A stretch of DNA of 64,000 nt, taken from contig NC_013235.1 of NCBI RefSeq assembly GCF_000024365.1, positions 3,224,001-3,288,000 on the forward strand, given 5' to 3'. The notes beneath the pieces are model-generated. The model had not been told where the DNA came from, ran no database searches, and saw only the letters and a program-made list of their open reading frames with translations. Shown piece by piece: positions 17,858 through 25,280 of the stretch; positions within the stretch are counted from its first letter, which is position 1; every line of letters starts with the position of its first letter. The position numbers were made by a program, and so were the translations under genes. The stretch is from Nakamurella multipartita DSM 44233. Lineage in GTDB: Bacteria; Actinomycetota; Actinomycetes; Mycobacteriales; Nakamurellaceae.

Positions 17858-18838
17858 TCAGTCGCTCTGGTAGGCGGCCAGGGCCTGTTCGGCCCGCCGG
17901 GCGACCAGCTCGGTCACCTCGGGCCGGTTGGTCACCACCGCGTCCCCACCGAGCGAGAGGACCAGCCGGGTCAGCCAGTCGTCGTTGCCGGCGTGCAGGG
18001 TGACCCGGACGCCGGCCTGCGACGCCGGCAACGGGGTGACCGTCTCGACCGGGTAGTACTCGGCCACCCAACGCGCTCCTCCGGTCAGGACCAGCTCGAC
18101 CGGCGGCACGGCCGGGTCGGGGTGGAAGATCCGGTCGGGCACCTGCGAGTCGACCCACAGGCTGCCCTGGGCCGGTTCGTCCAGCACCTGGGCCGCCTCG
18201 ATCCGGTCGATGCGGAAGTGCCGGATGGCCCGGGCCAGGTGGCAGTAGGCCTCCAGGTAGGCGTGCCCGTCGGTGACCAGGATGCGCAACGGGTCGACGG
18301 TGCGTTCGGTGACGGTGTCCCGGGAGGCGGTGTAGTACCGCATCCACAACCGCCGGGACCGGTCCAGGGCGTCGCGCACGGTGCCCAGCTGCGGGGCCGG
18401 GTCGGCCGCCACCACCCGGACGGCGCCGGTCGATTCGGCCGCCTGCCGGTCCAGCTGCTCGAGCTTGGCCAGCGCCGAGTCGACGGCGTCGGTCTCCACC
18501 AGGCCGGGGGTCTCGGCCAGCGCCCGCAGCGCCACCAGCAGGGCCTGGGCCTCGTCGGCGGTGAGCCGGACCGGCCGCTCGATGCCGGCGTCGAAGGTGA
18601 TGGAGACTGTGCCGCCGTCGTCGTCCAGGACGACGTCGATCAGGTCGTCGGGGTAGTAGCCGGGCAGCCCGCAGACCATCAGCAGGTCCAGGTCGGCGCT
18701 GATCTGCGCGCGGCTGACCGCGAACTCGCGGGCCAGCTCGGCGATGCTCACCCCGGGCCGGCGGGAGATGTAGGGCACCAGTGACAGCATCCGGGCCAGC
18801 CGGTCCTGGGCGTTCTCGTTGGCGGTGCCGGCGCTCAT
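17858..18838 (-). CDS. pafC: WYL-domain regulator PafC
   Basis: A 326-residue protein from the ATG at 18838, which overlaps the stop of pafB (ATGA). The frame stays open upstream but the PafC N-terminus (RLARMLSLVPYISRRPG) fits this start. An N-terminal winged helix (SIAELAREFAVSRAQI) is followed by a WYL domain (LWMRYYTASRDTVTERTVDP, with GHAYLEAYCHLARAIRHFRIDRI) and a WCX extension. PafB and PafC form a heterodimer that activates the LexA-independent DNA-damage response in mycobacteria; the WYL domain is thought to sense a nucleic-acid ligand. Despite the name, it is not needed for pupylation. Confidence 0.93.
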   Translation of the reverse strand: MSAGTANENAQDRLARMLSLVPYISRRPGVSIAELAREFAVSRAQISADLDLLMVCGLPGYYPDDLIDVVLDDDGGTVSITFDAGIERPVRLTADEAQALLVALRALAETPGLVETDAVDSALAKLEQLDRQAAESTGAVRVVAADPAPQLGTVRDALDRSRRLWMRYYTASRDTVTERTVDPLRILVTDGHAYLEAYCHLARAIRHFRIDRIEAAQVLDEPAQGSLWVDSQVPDRIFHPDPAVPPVELVLTGGARWVAEYYPVETVTPLPASQAGVRVTLHAGNDDWLTRLVLSLGGDAVVTNRPEVTELVARRAEQALAAYQSD

Positions 18839-19929
18839 TCGCTGTCCCGCTCGTCGAACAGCGGCGCCTCGTCCGGCGTCGGGCCCGGGGCCTGCCCGGT
18901 GCGCGCCCGCATCGCCCGCAGGCTGCCGGTCAGCAGGGTGACGGTCGCCTCGACGAGATCGGCCGGGCTCTCGACCACGACGTCCGGTCCGTGCCCGGCG
19001 AGGAGCCGGGCGGTGTCCCACAGCGGCCCCAGCGGCACCTGGACCCGATCCCAGCCCGGCGCCTGGTCGATCGGCGTGACCGTCACGGCGGTGCGCCGCA
19101 AACCGGCCGCGACGCCGGCCCGCACCCGCAGCACGGCCTGCCGGTCGGCGACCGGCCGGCGGACGGTCGCGGCGACCGCGGCGAGCAGGTCCAGCCCGGC
19201 CGGTGGCCGGACCGCCGGCCCCCGCCGGACCGGCCGCAGCTCGCCGGCGATCCGGGACAGCCGGAACGTGCGTCGCTCACCGCGGATCTCGTCGTGCCCG
19301 ATCACGTACCAGCGGCCGCGGAAGGAGACCAGGCCCCACGGCTGCAGCCGGCGCGGTTCGGCCGGGCCGCCCGGGTCCTTGCGGTAGTCGAACTCGACCG
19401 CGCGCTGGGCCCGGACCGCGGCCAGCATGGGCTCGAAGGAGGGGTCGGAGGTGCGCACCCGCGGTTGCAGCAGGGTCTGCACGGCGCCGTCCGGGCCGCC
19501 CTCGCCCGGATCCTCGGACGATGCGTCGGTCCCGGTCTCGACCGAGCCGTCGCCCGCGTCGGCGTCCCGGATCTTGCGCAGCGCCCCGGACCCGGCAGCC
19601 CCCAGCGCGGTCGTCTCCCACAGCCGGCCGGCCAGGGCCAGGGCGGCGGTCTCGGCCGGGGTGAAGGACAGCGGCGGCAACGCGAACTCGCTGCGGGGAA
19701 TCCGGTACCCGTCGGCGCCGTTGGGCGGCGTCTGCAGCGGGATGCCCAGCTCGCGCAGCTCCTTCTTGTCCCGTTCGAAGGTGCGCAGGAACGCTTCCTC
19801 GGTCGGCGCGTCACCGTAGCCGGCCACCTTCTGCCGGATCCAGGCCGCCGTCCGGAAGCTGGGTGCGTTGAGGAGGGCGATCACCAGGTTGAGCAGGCGC
19901 TCCGCCTTCGCCGCCTTCACCGTCACCAC
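18835..19929 (-). CDS. pafB: WYL-domain regulator PafB
   Basis: A 364-residue protein taken from the GTG at 19929 (GTG at 19926 is equally possible); the longer frame to 19977 runs into the repeat element and is unlikely. The N-terminus (KAERLLNLVIALLNAPS) is a winged helix typical of PafB, followed by the WYL domain (AVEFDYRKDPGGPAEPRRLQP, then GRWYVIGHDEIRGERRTFRL) and a C-terminal WCX region. It contains a negatively charged linker (about residues 110-150) rich in Asp, Glu and Gly. Partner of PafC, to which it is translationally coupled. A 244-base gap containing a repeat separates it from pafA, so it may have its own promoter. Confidence 0.93.
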   Translation of the reverse strand: MVTVKAAKAERLLNLVIALLNAPSFRTAAWIRQKVAGYGDAPTEEAFLRTFERDKKELRELGIPLQTPPNGADGYRIPRSEFALPPLSFTPAETAALALAGRLWETTALGAAGSGALRKIRDADAGDGSVETGTDASSEDPGEGGPDGAVQTLLQPRVRTSDPSFEPMLAAVRAQRAVEFDYRKDPGGPAEPRRLQPWGLVSFRGRWYVIGHDEIRGERRTFRLSRIAGELRPVRRGPAVRPPAGLDLLAAVAATVRRPVADRQAVLRVRAGVAAGLRRTAVTVTPIDQAPGWDRVQVPLGPLWDTARLLAGHGPDVVVESPADLVEATVTLLTGSLRAMRARTGQAPGPTPDEAPLFDERDSE

Positions 19930-19955
19930 GCCGACAAGCCTGTCACACGCCCACC

Positions 19956-20167
19956 CCCACCCGCCCGCGCGGATCATCTACGCCGGCGCGGCTCAACTCG
20001 TTGACTGCCGTCACACCAGTCACATTCGGTACGACTTCATCCGCGCAGGTATCCACCGCGGGGGGTGTGCACACCTGCGCGGCGCAAGTCGTCGACTCCG
20101 GTCCCACCAGTCACATTCGGTGGGGTTTGGGCCGCGCAGGCGTAGATGATCCGCGCGGGCGGGTGGG
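19956..20167. repeat. Inverted-repeat element, copy B, with two internal core units
   Basis: Arms of 36 bases at 19956-19991 and 20132-20167 are reverse complements with a single mismatch and include CGGATCATCTACGCC. Between them two diverged core units run in the same direction, each containing ACCAGTCACATTCGGT (20013-20028 area and 20106-20121 area), preceded by TCGTTGACT or TCGTCGACT and followed by CCGCGCAGG. The same core occurs in reverse at 4.86-4.91 kb. The element fills the pafA-pafB gap. No protein-coding capacity of its own is apparent. Confidence 0.85.
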
Positions 20168-20173
20168 GGACGG

Positions 20174-21532
20174 CTACATGGCCTCGATCAGCTTGGTGAC
20201 GCGGTCGTCGGTGGACCGGAACGGGTCCTTGAGCAGGACCGTCCGCTGGGCCTGGTCGTTGAGCTTGAGGTGGACCCAGTCGACGGTGTAGTCGCGGCCG
20301 GCGTCCTGGGCGGCGGCGACGAACTCGCCCCGCAGCCGGGCGCGGGTGGTCTGCGGCGGCACCGTCATCGCGGTCGTGATCTGCCCGTCGGTGACGACCC
20401 GCGCGGCCCGGCCGCGGGCGGCCAGCAGGGAGTGCAGGCCCCGGCCGGGGCGCACGTCGTGATAGGTCAGGTCGAGCTGGGCGATCCGGGGATGGGTCAG
20501 GTCCAGGCCGTGCTTGGCCGCGTAGGCATCGATCAGCTTCTTCTTGATGATCCAGTCGATCTCGGTGTCGACCTTGGTGAAGTCCTGGGTCTGCACCGCC
20601 TCCAGGGTGCGCCGCCACAGGTCCAGCACCTGGTGGGTGACCGGGTCGGTGCCCCGGTTGGCGACGAACGCGGCCGCCTTCTCGTAGTACTCGGTCTGCG
20701 CGTCCAGGGCGCTGATGTCGCCGCCGCCGGCCAGCCGGACGGCCTTGCGGCCGGTGGTGTCGTGGGAGATCTCCCGGATGGCCCGGATGGGGTTCTCGAA
20801 GGTGAAGTCGCGCATCGGCACGCCGGACTCGATCATCTCCAGCACCAGCGCGGCGGTGCCGACCTTCAGCAGGGTGGTCGTCTCGCTCATGTTGGAGTCG
20901 CCCACGATCACGTGCAGCCGCCGGTACCGCTCGGCGTCGGCGTGCGGCTCGTCGCGGGTATTGATGATGGGCCGGGACCGGGTGGTCGCCGAGGAGACGC
21001 CCTCCCAGATGTGGTCGGCCCGCTGGGACAGGCAGTACGAGGCACCGCGCGGCGACTGCAGCACCTTGCCGGCGCCGGCGATCAGCTGCCGGGTGACCAG
21101 GAACGGGATGAGCCCGTCGGCGATCTTGGCGAACTCGCCGCCCCGGGCGATCAGGAAGTTCTCGTGGCAGCCGTAGGAGTTGCCGGCCGAGTCGGTGTTG
21201 TTCTTGAACAGGTAGATGTCCCCGCCGATGCCCTCTTCGGCCAGCCGGGTCTCGGCGTCGACGACCAGGTCCTGCAGGATCCGTTCGCCGGCCTTGTCGT
21301 GCGCGATCAGCACCGGCAGCTCGTCGCATTCGGCGGTCGCGTACTCCGGGTGCGAGCCCACGTCCAGGTACAGCCGTGAGCCGTTGCGCAGGAACACGTT
21401 GGACGAGCGGCCCCACGACACCACCCGCCGGAACAGGTATCTGGCCACCTCGTCCGGGCTCAACCGGCGTTGCCCGTGGAAGGTACAGGTGATGCCGAAC
21501 TCGGTCTCGATGCCCATGATCCGACGCTGCAT
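20174..21532 (-). CDS. pafA: Pup--protein ligase PafA
   Basis: A 452-residue ligase that uses ATP to join the C-terminal Glu of Pup to substrate lysines. The N-terminus [13 protein letters not shown] starts the glutamine-synthetase-like fold and holds the Mg/ATP acidic residues (E9, E11). The conserved segments [29 protein letters not shown] and [10 protein letters not shown] are present. Length is normal. The ATG at 21532 is preceded by TAAGGT 7 bases upstream and no ribosome binding site, suggesting a leaderless transcript. It lies apart from prcBA, separated by the CorC, fxsA and sigma/CHAT genes. Confidence 0.96.
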   Translation of the reverse strand: MQRRIMGIETEFGITCTFHGQRRLSPDEVARYLFRRVVSWGRSSNVFLRNGSRLYLDVGSHPEYATAECDELPVLIAHDKAGERILQDLVVDAETRLAEEGIGGDIYLFKNNTDSAGNSYGCHENFLIARGGEFAKIADGLIPFLVTRQLIAGAGKVLQSPRGASYCLSQRADHIWEGVSSATTRSRPIINTRDEPHADAERYRRLHVIVGDSNMSETTTLLKVGTAALVLEMIESGVPMRDFTFENPIRAIREISHDTTGRKAVRLAGGGDISALDAQTEYYEKAAAFVANRGTDPVTHQVLDLWRRTLEAVQTQDFTKVDTEIDWIIKKKLIDAYAAKHGLDLTHPRIAQLDLTYHDVRPGRGLHSLLAARGRAARVVTDGQITTAMTVPPQTTRARLRGEFVAAAQDAGRDYTVDWVHLKLNDQAQRTVLLKDPFRSTDDRVTKLIEAM

Positions 21533-21539
21533 GCGCCCG

Positions 21540-21545
21540 ACCTTA
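21540..21545 (-). promoter_or_regulatory. Candidate leaderless -10 of pafA
   Basis: Read on the minus strand, TAAGGT ends 7 bases before the pafA ATG, the spacing of actinobacterial leaderless transcripts, and there is no purine-rich ribosome binding site. It overlaps the stop codon of the upstream CorC-type gene. Confidence 0.4.
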
Positions 21546-22673
21546 TGCCTCGGACCGCTCGCCCGGTGGCGCCGACCGCCCGGGGGTGCGGCGGGTCGCG
21601 TCCTGGACCTCGCCGATCAGGGCCTCGATGACGTCTTCGAGCATCACCACGCCCAGGACCGGACGCTCGGCGTCGGCCACCAGGTCCGGCCCGTCGCCGG
21701 CCCCGGGCACGGGTGCGACGACCTGCGCGAGGTGCGCGCCGATGCGCCGCATCCGGTCAAGCGCGGTCCGCAGGTCGGTGCCGGGCGCCACCGCGGGCAG
21801 CTCCCGGATGCGTTCCGGCGGCACCGGCTCGTCCCGCCGGTCGGCCGGGATGTCGACGACGTCGCGGATGTGCAGGTACCCGGCGAAGCCCCGGGCCGAG
21901 TCGTCGACCCGGTCGATCGGGAAGCGGGAGAAACCGGTCCGGGCGCACATCCGCTCGATCTCGGCCGGGGTGACCTGCTCGTCCACCGATTCGACCTCGG
22001 TGACCGGCACCATCACCGAGGAGACCAGCGAGGTGTCGAAGCCCAGCGCGGACGTGATCAGCTGGTGCTCGTCGGCGTCCAGCAGCCCCTCGCGCCGGGA
22101 CTCGGCGACCAGCTCGGCGACCTCCTCGCGGGTGAACGCCGAGGCCACCTCGTCCTTGGGTTCGCGGCCGGTCAGCTTGACCACCGAGTTGGCGAACCAG
22201 TTCAGCGTCCGGATGATCGGCCCGATGCCGGTGGCGATCGCCCGCAGCGCCGGGGCAAGGGCCAGCGCGGTGCGCTCCGGATCGGCGATGGCGATGTTCT
22301 TGGGCACCATCTCGCCGAAGGCCACGTGCGCGGAGACCACCAGCAGCAGGGCGATCACCAGGGAGACCGGGTGCAGCCAGGCCTCGGGCACGCCCAGGGC
22401 ATGGAACACCGGTTCCAGCAGCGCGGCCACGGCCGGTTCGCCCAGGGCGCCGAGCAGCACCCCGCACAGGGTGATGCCCAGCTGCGCGCAGGCCATCATC
22501 AGCGACACGTGCTCCATCGCCTTGAGCGTGGAGCGGGCCCGGGCGCTGTTCACCGCCATCGGCTCGACGACGGTCCGCCGGGCCGCGATCAGGGCGAATT
22601 CGGCGGCGACGAAGAACGCGCTGGCCGCGAGCAGCACGACGACCAGCCCGAGCAGCAACCATTCGGTGGTCAT
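21543..22673 (-). CDS. CNNM/CorC-type membrane protein (second of pair)
   Basis: A 376-residue protein from the ATG at 22673, overlapping the upstream gene's stop (ATGA). A DUF21 transmembrane domain with four helices (residues about 1-180; [28 protein letters not shown]) is followed by paired CBS domains ([28 protein letters not shown]). The family is linked to divalent cation (Mg2+/Co2+) export. Unlike the upstream copy it ends soon after the CBS pair and lacks the CorC_HlyC transporter-associated domain. The tandem pair, a long and a short form, is a common actinobacterial arrangement and the two may form a heteromer. Confidence 0.9.
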   Translation of the reverse strand: MTTEWLLLGLVVVLLAASAFFVAAEFALIAARRTVVEPMAVNSARARSTLKAMEHVSLMMACAQLGITLCGVLLGALGEPAVAALLEPVFHALGVPEAWLHPVSLVIALLLVVSAHVAFGEMVPKNIAIADPERTALALAPALRAIATGIGPIIRTLNWFANSVVKLTGREPKDEVASAFTREEVAELVAESRREGLLDADEHQLITSALGFDTSLVSSVMVPVTEVESVDEQVTPAEIERMCARTGFSRFPIDRVDDSARGFAGYLHIRDVVDIPADRRDEPVPPERIRELPAVAPGTDLRTALDRMRRIGAHLAQVVAPVPGAGDGPDLVADAERPVLGVVMLEDVIEALIGEVQDATRRTPGRSAPPGERSEA

Positions 22674-24130
22674 CGGCCGTCTCCGCGGCGTTCGTCGGAC
22701 TCGTTCTCGTCCTCGTCGCCGGTGTTCAGGCTGACCGCGGACAGCAGCACGGCCTCGATCCGGCGCCGGGCCAGCCCGTGCACGGTCAGCCGGACGGTCA
22801 CCGCCCGCGGCAGGTCGTCCTCGGTCTCCGGCTCGATCCGGCGGTCGTCGGAGTGCACGACCTGCCGGTCGGGCACGCCCAGATGGGCGGAGGCATCCAT
22901 GGTCGCGTCCACCTCGACGGCGTCGAACTCCTTGGGCATCCGGCCCAGCCGGGCGATGAGCAGGCCGGCCACCGTCTCGTAGGCGCTGGATTCGGGCAGC
23001 CGCACCCCGGTGATGTCGACGATCTCGTCCGGCCGCAGGGTGCCCGGCAGCAGCCAGGTGTCGTCGGCCCGCCGTTCGGCCCGGCTGTCCACCGGGTCGT
23101 GCTCGTCCTTGATCTCGCCGACCAGCTCCTCGACGACGTCCTCCAGGGTGAGCAGCCCGGCCGTGCCGCCGTACTCGTCGGCCACCACCGCCATCTGCAG
23201 CCCGCTGCGCAGCTCGTCCATCAGGTCGTCCAGCGGGATCGACCCCGGGACCACCGGCACCGGCACCATCAGCTGCTCGACCCGCACGCCGGCGCGTTCG
23301 TCGGGCGGGATGGCCACCGCGCGTTTGAGGTGCACCAGCCCGACGACGTCGTCGGAGTCCTCCCCGAACACCGGGAACCGGGAATGCCCGGTCTCGACGG
23401 CCGCGGTGAGTACCGCGTTCGCGGTGTCGGTGGCCTTGACGAACCGGACCCGCACCCGGGGGGTGAGCACGTCGTCGGCGGTCTTGCCGGAGAACGAGAT
23501 CGACCGGGCCAGCAGGCCGGCGGTGGGCTGTTCCAGGGTGCCCTGGGCGGCCGAACGGCGGACCAGGGAATCGAGCTCCACCGCGGACCGGGCCGAGCGC
23601 AGCTCCTCCTGGGGTTCCACCCCGATGGCCCGCAGCACCGCGTTGGCAGTGCCGTTGAGCACGATGATCAGCGGCTTGAACAGCATGGTGGACACCCGCA
23701 TGGGGGTGATCACCGTCTTGGCCGTGTCCAGCGGTTCGGCGATGGCGATGTTCTTGGGCACCAGCTCGCCGAACACCATCGACAGCACCGTCGCCACGAC
23801 CAGCCCGAACAGGGCGCCGACGGTCTGCGAGACGCCCGCGCCGAGGCCGATCGCGTCCAGTAGCGGCGCGACCAGGTCGGCCAGCGCCGGCTGCATGACG
23901 AAGCCCAACGCCAGGGTGGTGATGGTGATGCCGATCTGCGCCCCGGACAGCTGGGTGGACAGCGAGCGCAGCCCGATCATCAGGGAGCGGGCGCCGCGAT
24001 CGCCCTGCGCGGCCTGCTTGGCCACGGCCGCCCGGTCCGCCGTGACCAGGCTGAACTCGGCGGCGACGTAGAGCGCGGTGCCGGCGATCAGGACGAGGCC
24101 GACGCCAACCATGATCCACTGCGCGATCAT
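22670..24130 (-). CDS. CNNM/CorC-type membrane protein with CorC_HlyC domain
   Basis: A 486-residue protein: DUF21 transmembrane domain (residues about 1-190; [28 protein letters not shown]), paired CBS domains (VLTPRVRVRFV; GGTAGLLTLEDVVEELVGEI) and a C-terminal CorC_HlyC domain (YETVAGLLIARLGRMPKEFD). Often annotated hemolysin, but the structural relatives are CNNM/CorC Mg2+ transporters. The C-terminus ends in an acidic low-complexity tail. Coupled by ATGA to the shorter paralogue downstream. Divergent from fxsA over 209 bases in which no clear promoter stands out. Confidence 0.9.
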   Translation of the reverse strand: MIAQWIMVGVGLVLIAGTALYVAAEFSLVTADRAAVAKQAAQGDRGARSLMIGLRSLSTQLSGAQIGITITTLALGFVMQPALADLVAPLLDAIGLGAGVSQTVGALFGLVVATVLSMVFGELVPKNIAIAEPLDTAKTVITPMRVSTMLFKPLIIVLNGTANAVLRAIGVEPQEELRSARSAVELDSLVRRSAAQGTLEQPTAGLLARSISFSGKTADDVLTPRVRVRFVKATDTANAVLTAAVETGHSRFPVFGEDSDDVVGLVHLKRAVAIPPDERAGVRVEQLMVPVPVVPGSIPLDDLMDELRSGLQMAVVADEYGGTAGLLTLEDVVEELVGEIKDEHDPVDSRAERRADDTWLLPGTLRPDEIVDITGVRLPESSAYETVAGLLIARLGRMPKEFDAVEVDATMDASAHLGVPDRQVVHSDDRRIEPETEDDLPRAVTVRLTVHGLARRRIEAVLLSAVSLNTGDEDENESDERRGDGR

Positions 24131-24339
24131 CTGGGGCTTGCTCCCGGCGGAACTCGTGGCTGGTCGATATCAAGGTGGGTGAATCGGGTCGTGGGCACGG
24201 GTGGGGTGCTCGGCGACCGATGGGAATGACGGTAACGGATCGCGCGACCCACCCTGGCCGGTCCGGGTTCCCGGCCGGCGCACAGACGAATCACAACCGC
24301 ATCGGGAGCGTTTGGACGGCCTGGTGCGTTGACCTTGAC

Positions 24340-24921
24340 ATGACCGTGTTGCTGTTCGTTTTCCTGGAGATCGCCAGCCTGCTGATCGTGGGTTCCTGGA
24401 TCGGCGTGGGCTGGACGCTGCTGTTGCTGCTGGGTGGCTTCGTGCTGGGCCTGGCCCTGATCGGCCGCGGCGGTCGGGAGGCGATGGCCGCCGTCAACCA
24501 GGCGGCCCGGTCCCGGGGCGTGGCCGACGGCACCGTCTCCGGCGGGTTCCTCACGGTCGTCGCCGGCGCGTTGTTCATGATTCCGGGCTTCTTGAGCGAT
24601 CTGGTCGCGCTGTCCCTGTTGCTGCCCCCGGTCCGCGCGCTGGCCCGGCGCCGGATGTCGGCCTGGGCCCAGCGGCGGGCGGCCACCGTGCAGGTGGTCG
24701 ACCTGGGCGGGCTGACCGTCGGCACCTGGCCGGGCGGGCCCGGTGGCCCCGCCGGCCCGCGGGTGGATCCTCGATTCGCGAACAGCACGGTCGTCGACGG
24801 CTCCGTGGTCGACGGCACGGTGGTCGACAGCACCGTGGTCGACAGCACCGTGGTCGACAGCACGGTCGTGGCGGACACCGGGACGCAGCAGGACCGCCTG
24901 CCGGTGCGGCGACCGCAGTGA
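24340..24921 (+). CDS. FxsA-family membrane protein with VVD repeats
   Basis: A 193-residue protein taken from the ATG at 24340, matching the FxsA N-terminus (FLEIASLLIVGSWIG). It has two to three membrane helices and the conserved GGFLTVVAGALFMIPGFLSD segment (about residues 68-87). FxsA in E. coli relieves phage exclusion and is otherwise of unknown function. After residue 145 the cytoplasmic tail carries about five five-residue repeats (TVVDS/TVVDG), coded by 15-base units at 24784-24870. The stop overlaps the next gene (ATGA). No ribosome binding site is obvious. Confidence 0.85.
   Translation: MTVLLFVFLEIASLLIVGSWIGVGWTLLLLLGGFVLGLALIGRGGREAMAAVNQAARSRGVADGTVSGGFLTVVAGALFMIPGFLSDLVALSLLLPPVRALARRRMSAWAQRRAATVQVVDLGGLTVGTWPGGPGGPAGPRVDPRFANSTVVDGSVVDGTVVDSTVVDSTVVDSTVVADTGTQQDRLPVRRPQ
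24784..24870 (+). repeat. 15-base tandem repeats in fxsA tail
   Basis: About six in-frame units of the type AGCACCGTGGTCGAC encode the VVDS/VVDG pentapeptides. Two adjacent units are identical, so slippage is recent. Probably length-variable. Confidence 0.8.
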
Positions 24922-25250
24922 ACGACCGGACCATCTGGCTGACCGACCGCTACGGCGCCCAGCAGAAAGACGACGCCCGGGACGACGACGCCACGCTCGC
25001 CCAGCTGTCCGTGCTGCTGGACACCATCGCCGTCGACGACGGGGACGAGGAGCACCGCACCGTCTCGCTGACCGACGAGCACGAGTGGAACCTCGAGTTC
25101 CGGCCGGACCGGGTGCTGCTGGAGAACGTCGGCGACGAGGGTGACGAGGTCGGCGTGCTGCGCGACCTGGATCGCGCGGAGCAACTCGCTATCGCCCGCG
25201 ACTTCCTGACCGGCGGCGCAGACGCGCTGCGCGGCCGCGACTGGAGCTGA
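24918..25250 (+). CDS. Small acidic protein of unknown function
   Basis: A 110-residue acidic protein whose ATG overlaps the fxsA stop (ATGA). It starts MNDRTIWLTDRYG, has an Asp/Glu-rich middle (KDDARDDDATLAQL) and ends with a predicted helix DRAEQLAIARDFLTGGADAL. There is no signal peptide, membrane segment or recognisable domain. Tight coupling to the FxsA-like gene suggests a shared process, and it may interact with the cytoplasmic tail of that protein. Codon use is normal and the internal frame is consistent, so it is likely a real gene. Confidence 0.7.
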   Translation: MNDRTIWLTDRYGAQQKDDARDDDATLAQLSVLLDTIAVDDGDEEHRTVSLTDEHEWNLEFRPDRVLLENVGDEGDEVGVLRDLDRAEQLAIARDFLTGGADALRGRDWS

Positions 25251-25280
25251 GGCGCGGGCGCAGAGCGGGCTCCGCGCGAG

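Noticed and set aside
19930-19977. Upstream start for pafB at 19977
   Set aside because: The extra residues fall in the repeat arm and do not match the PafB family N-terminus.
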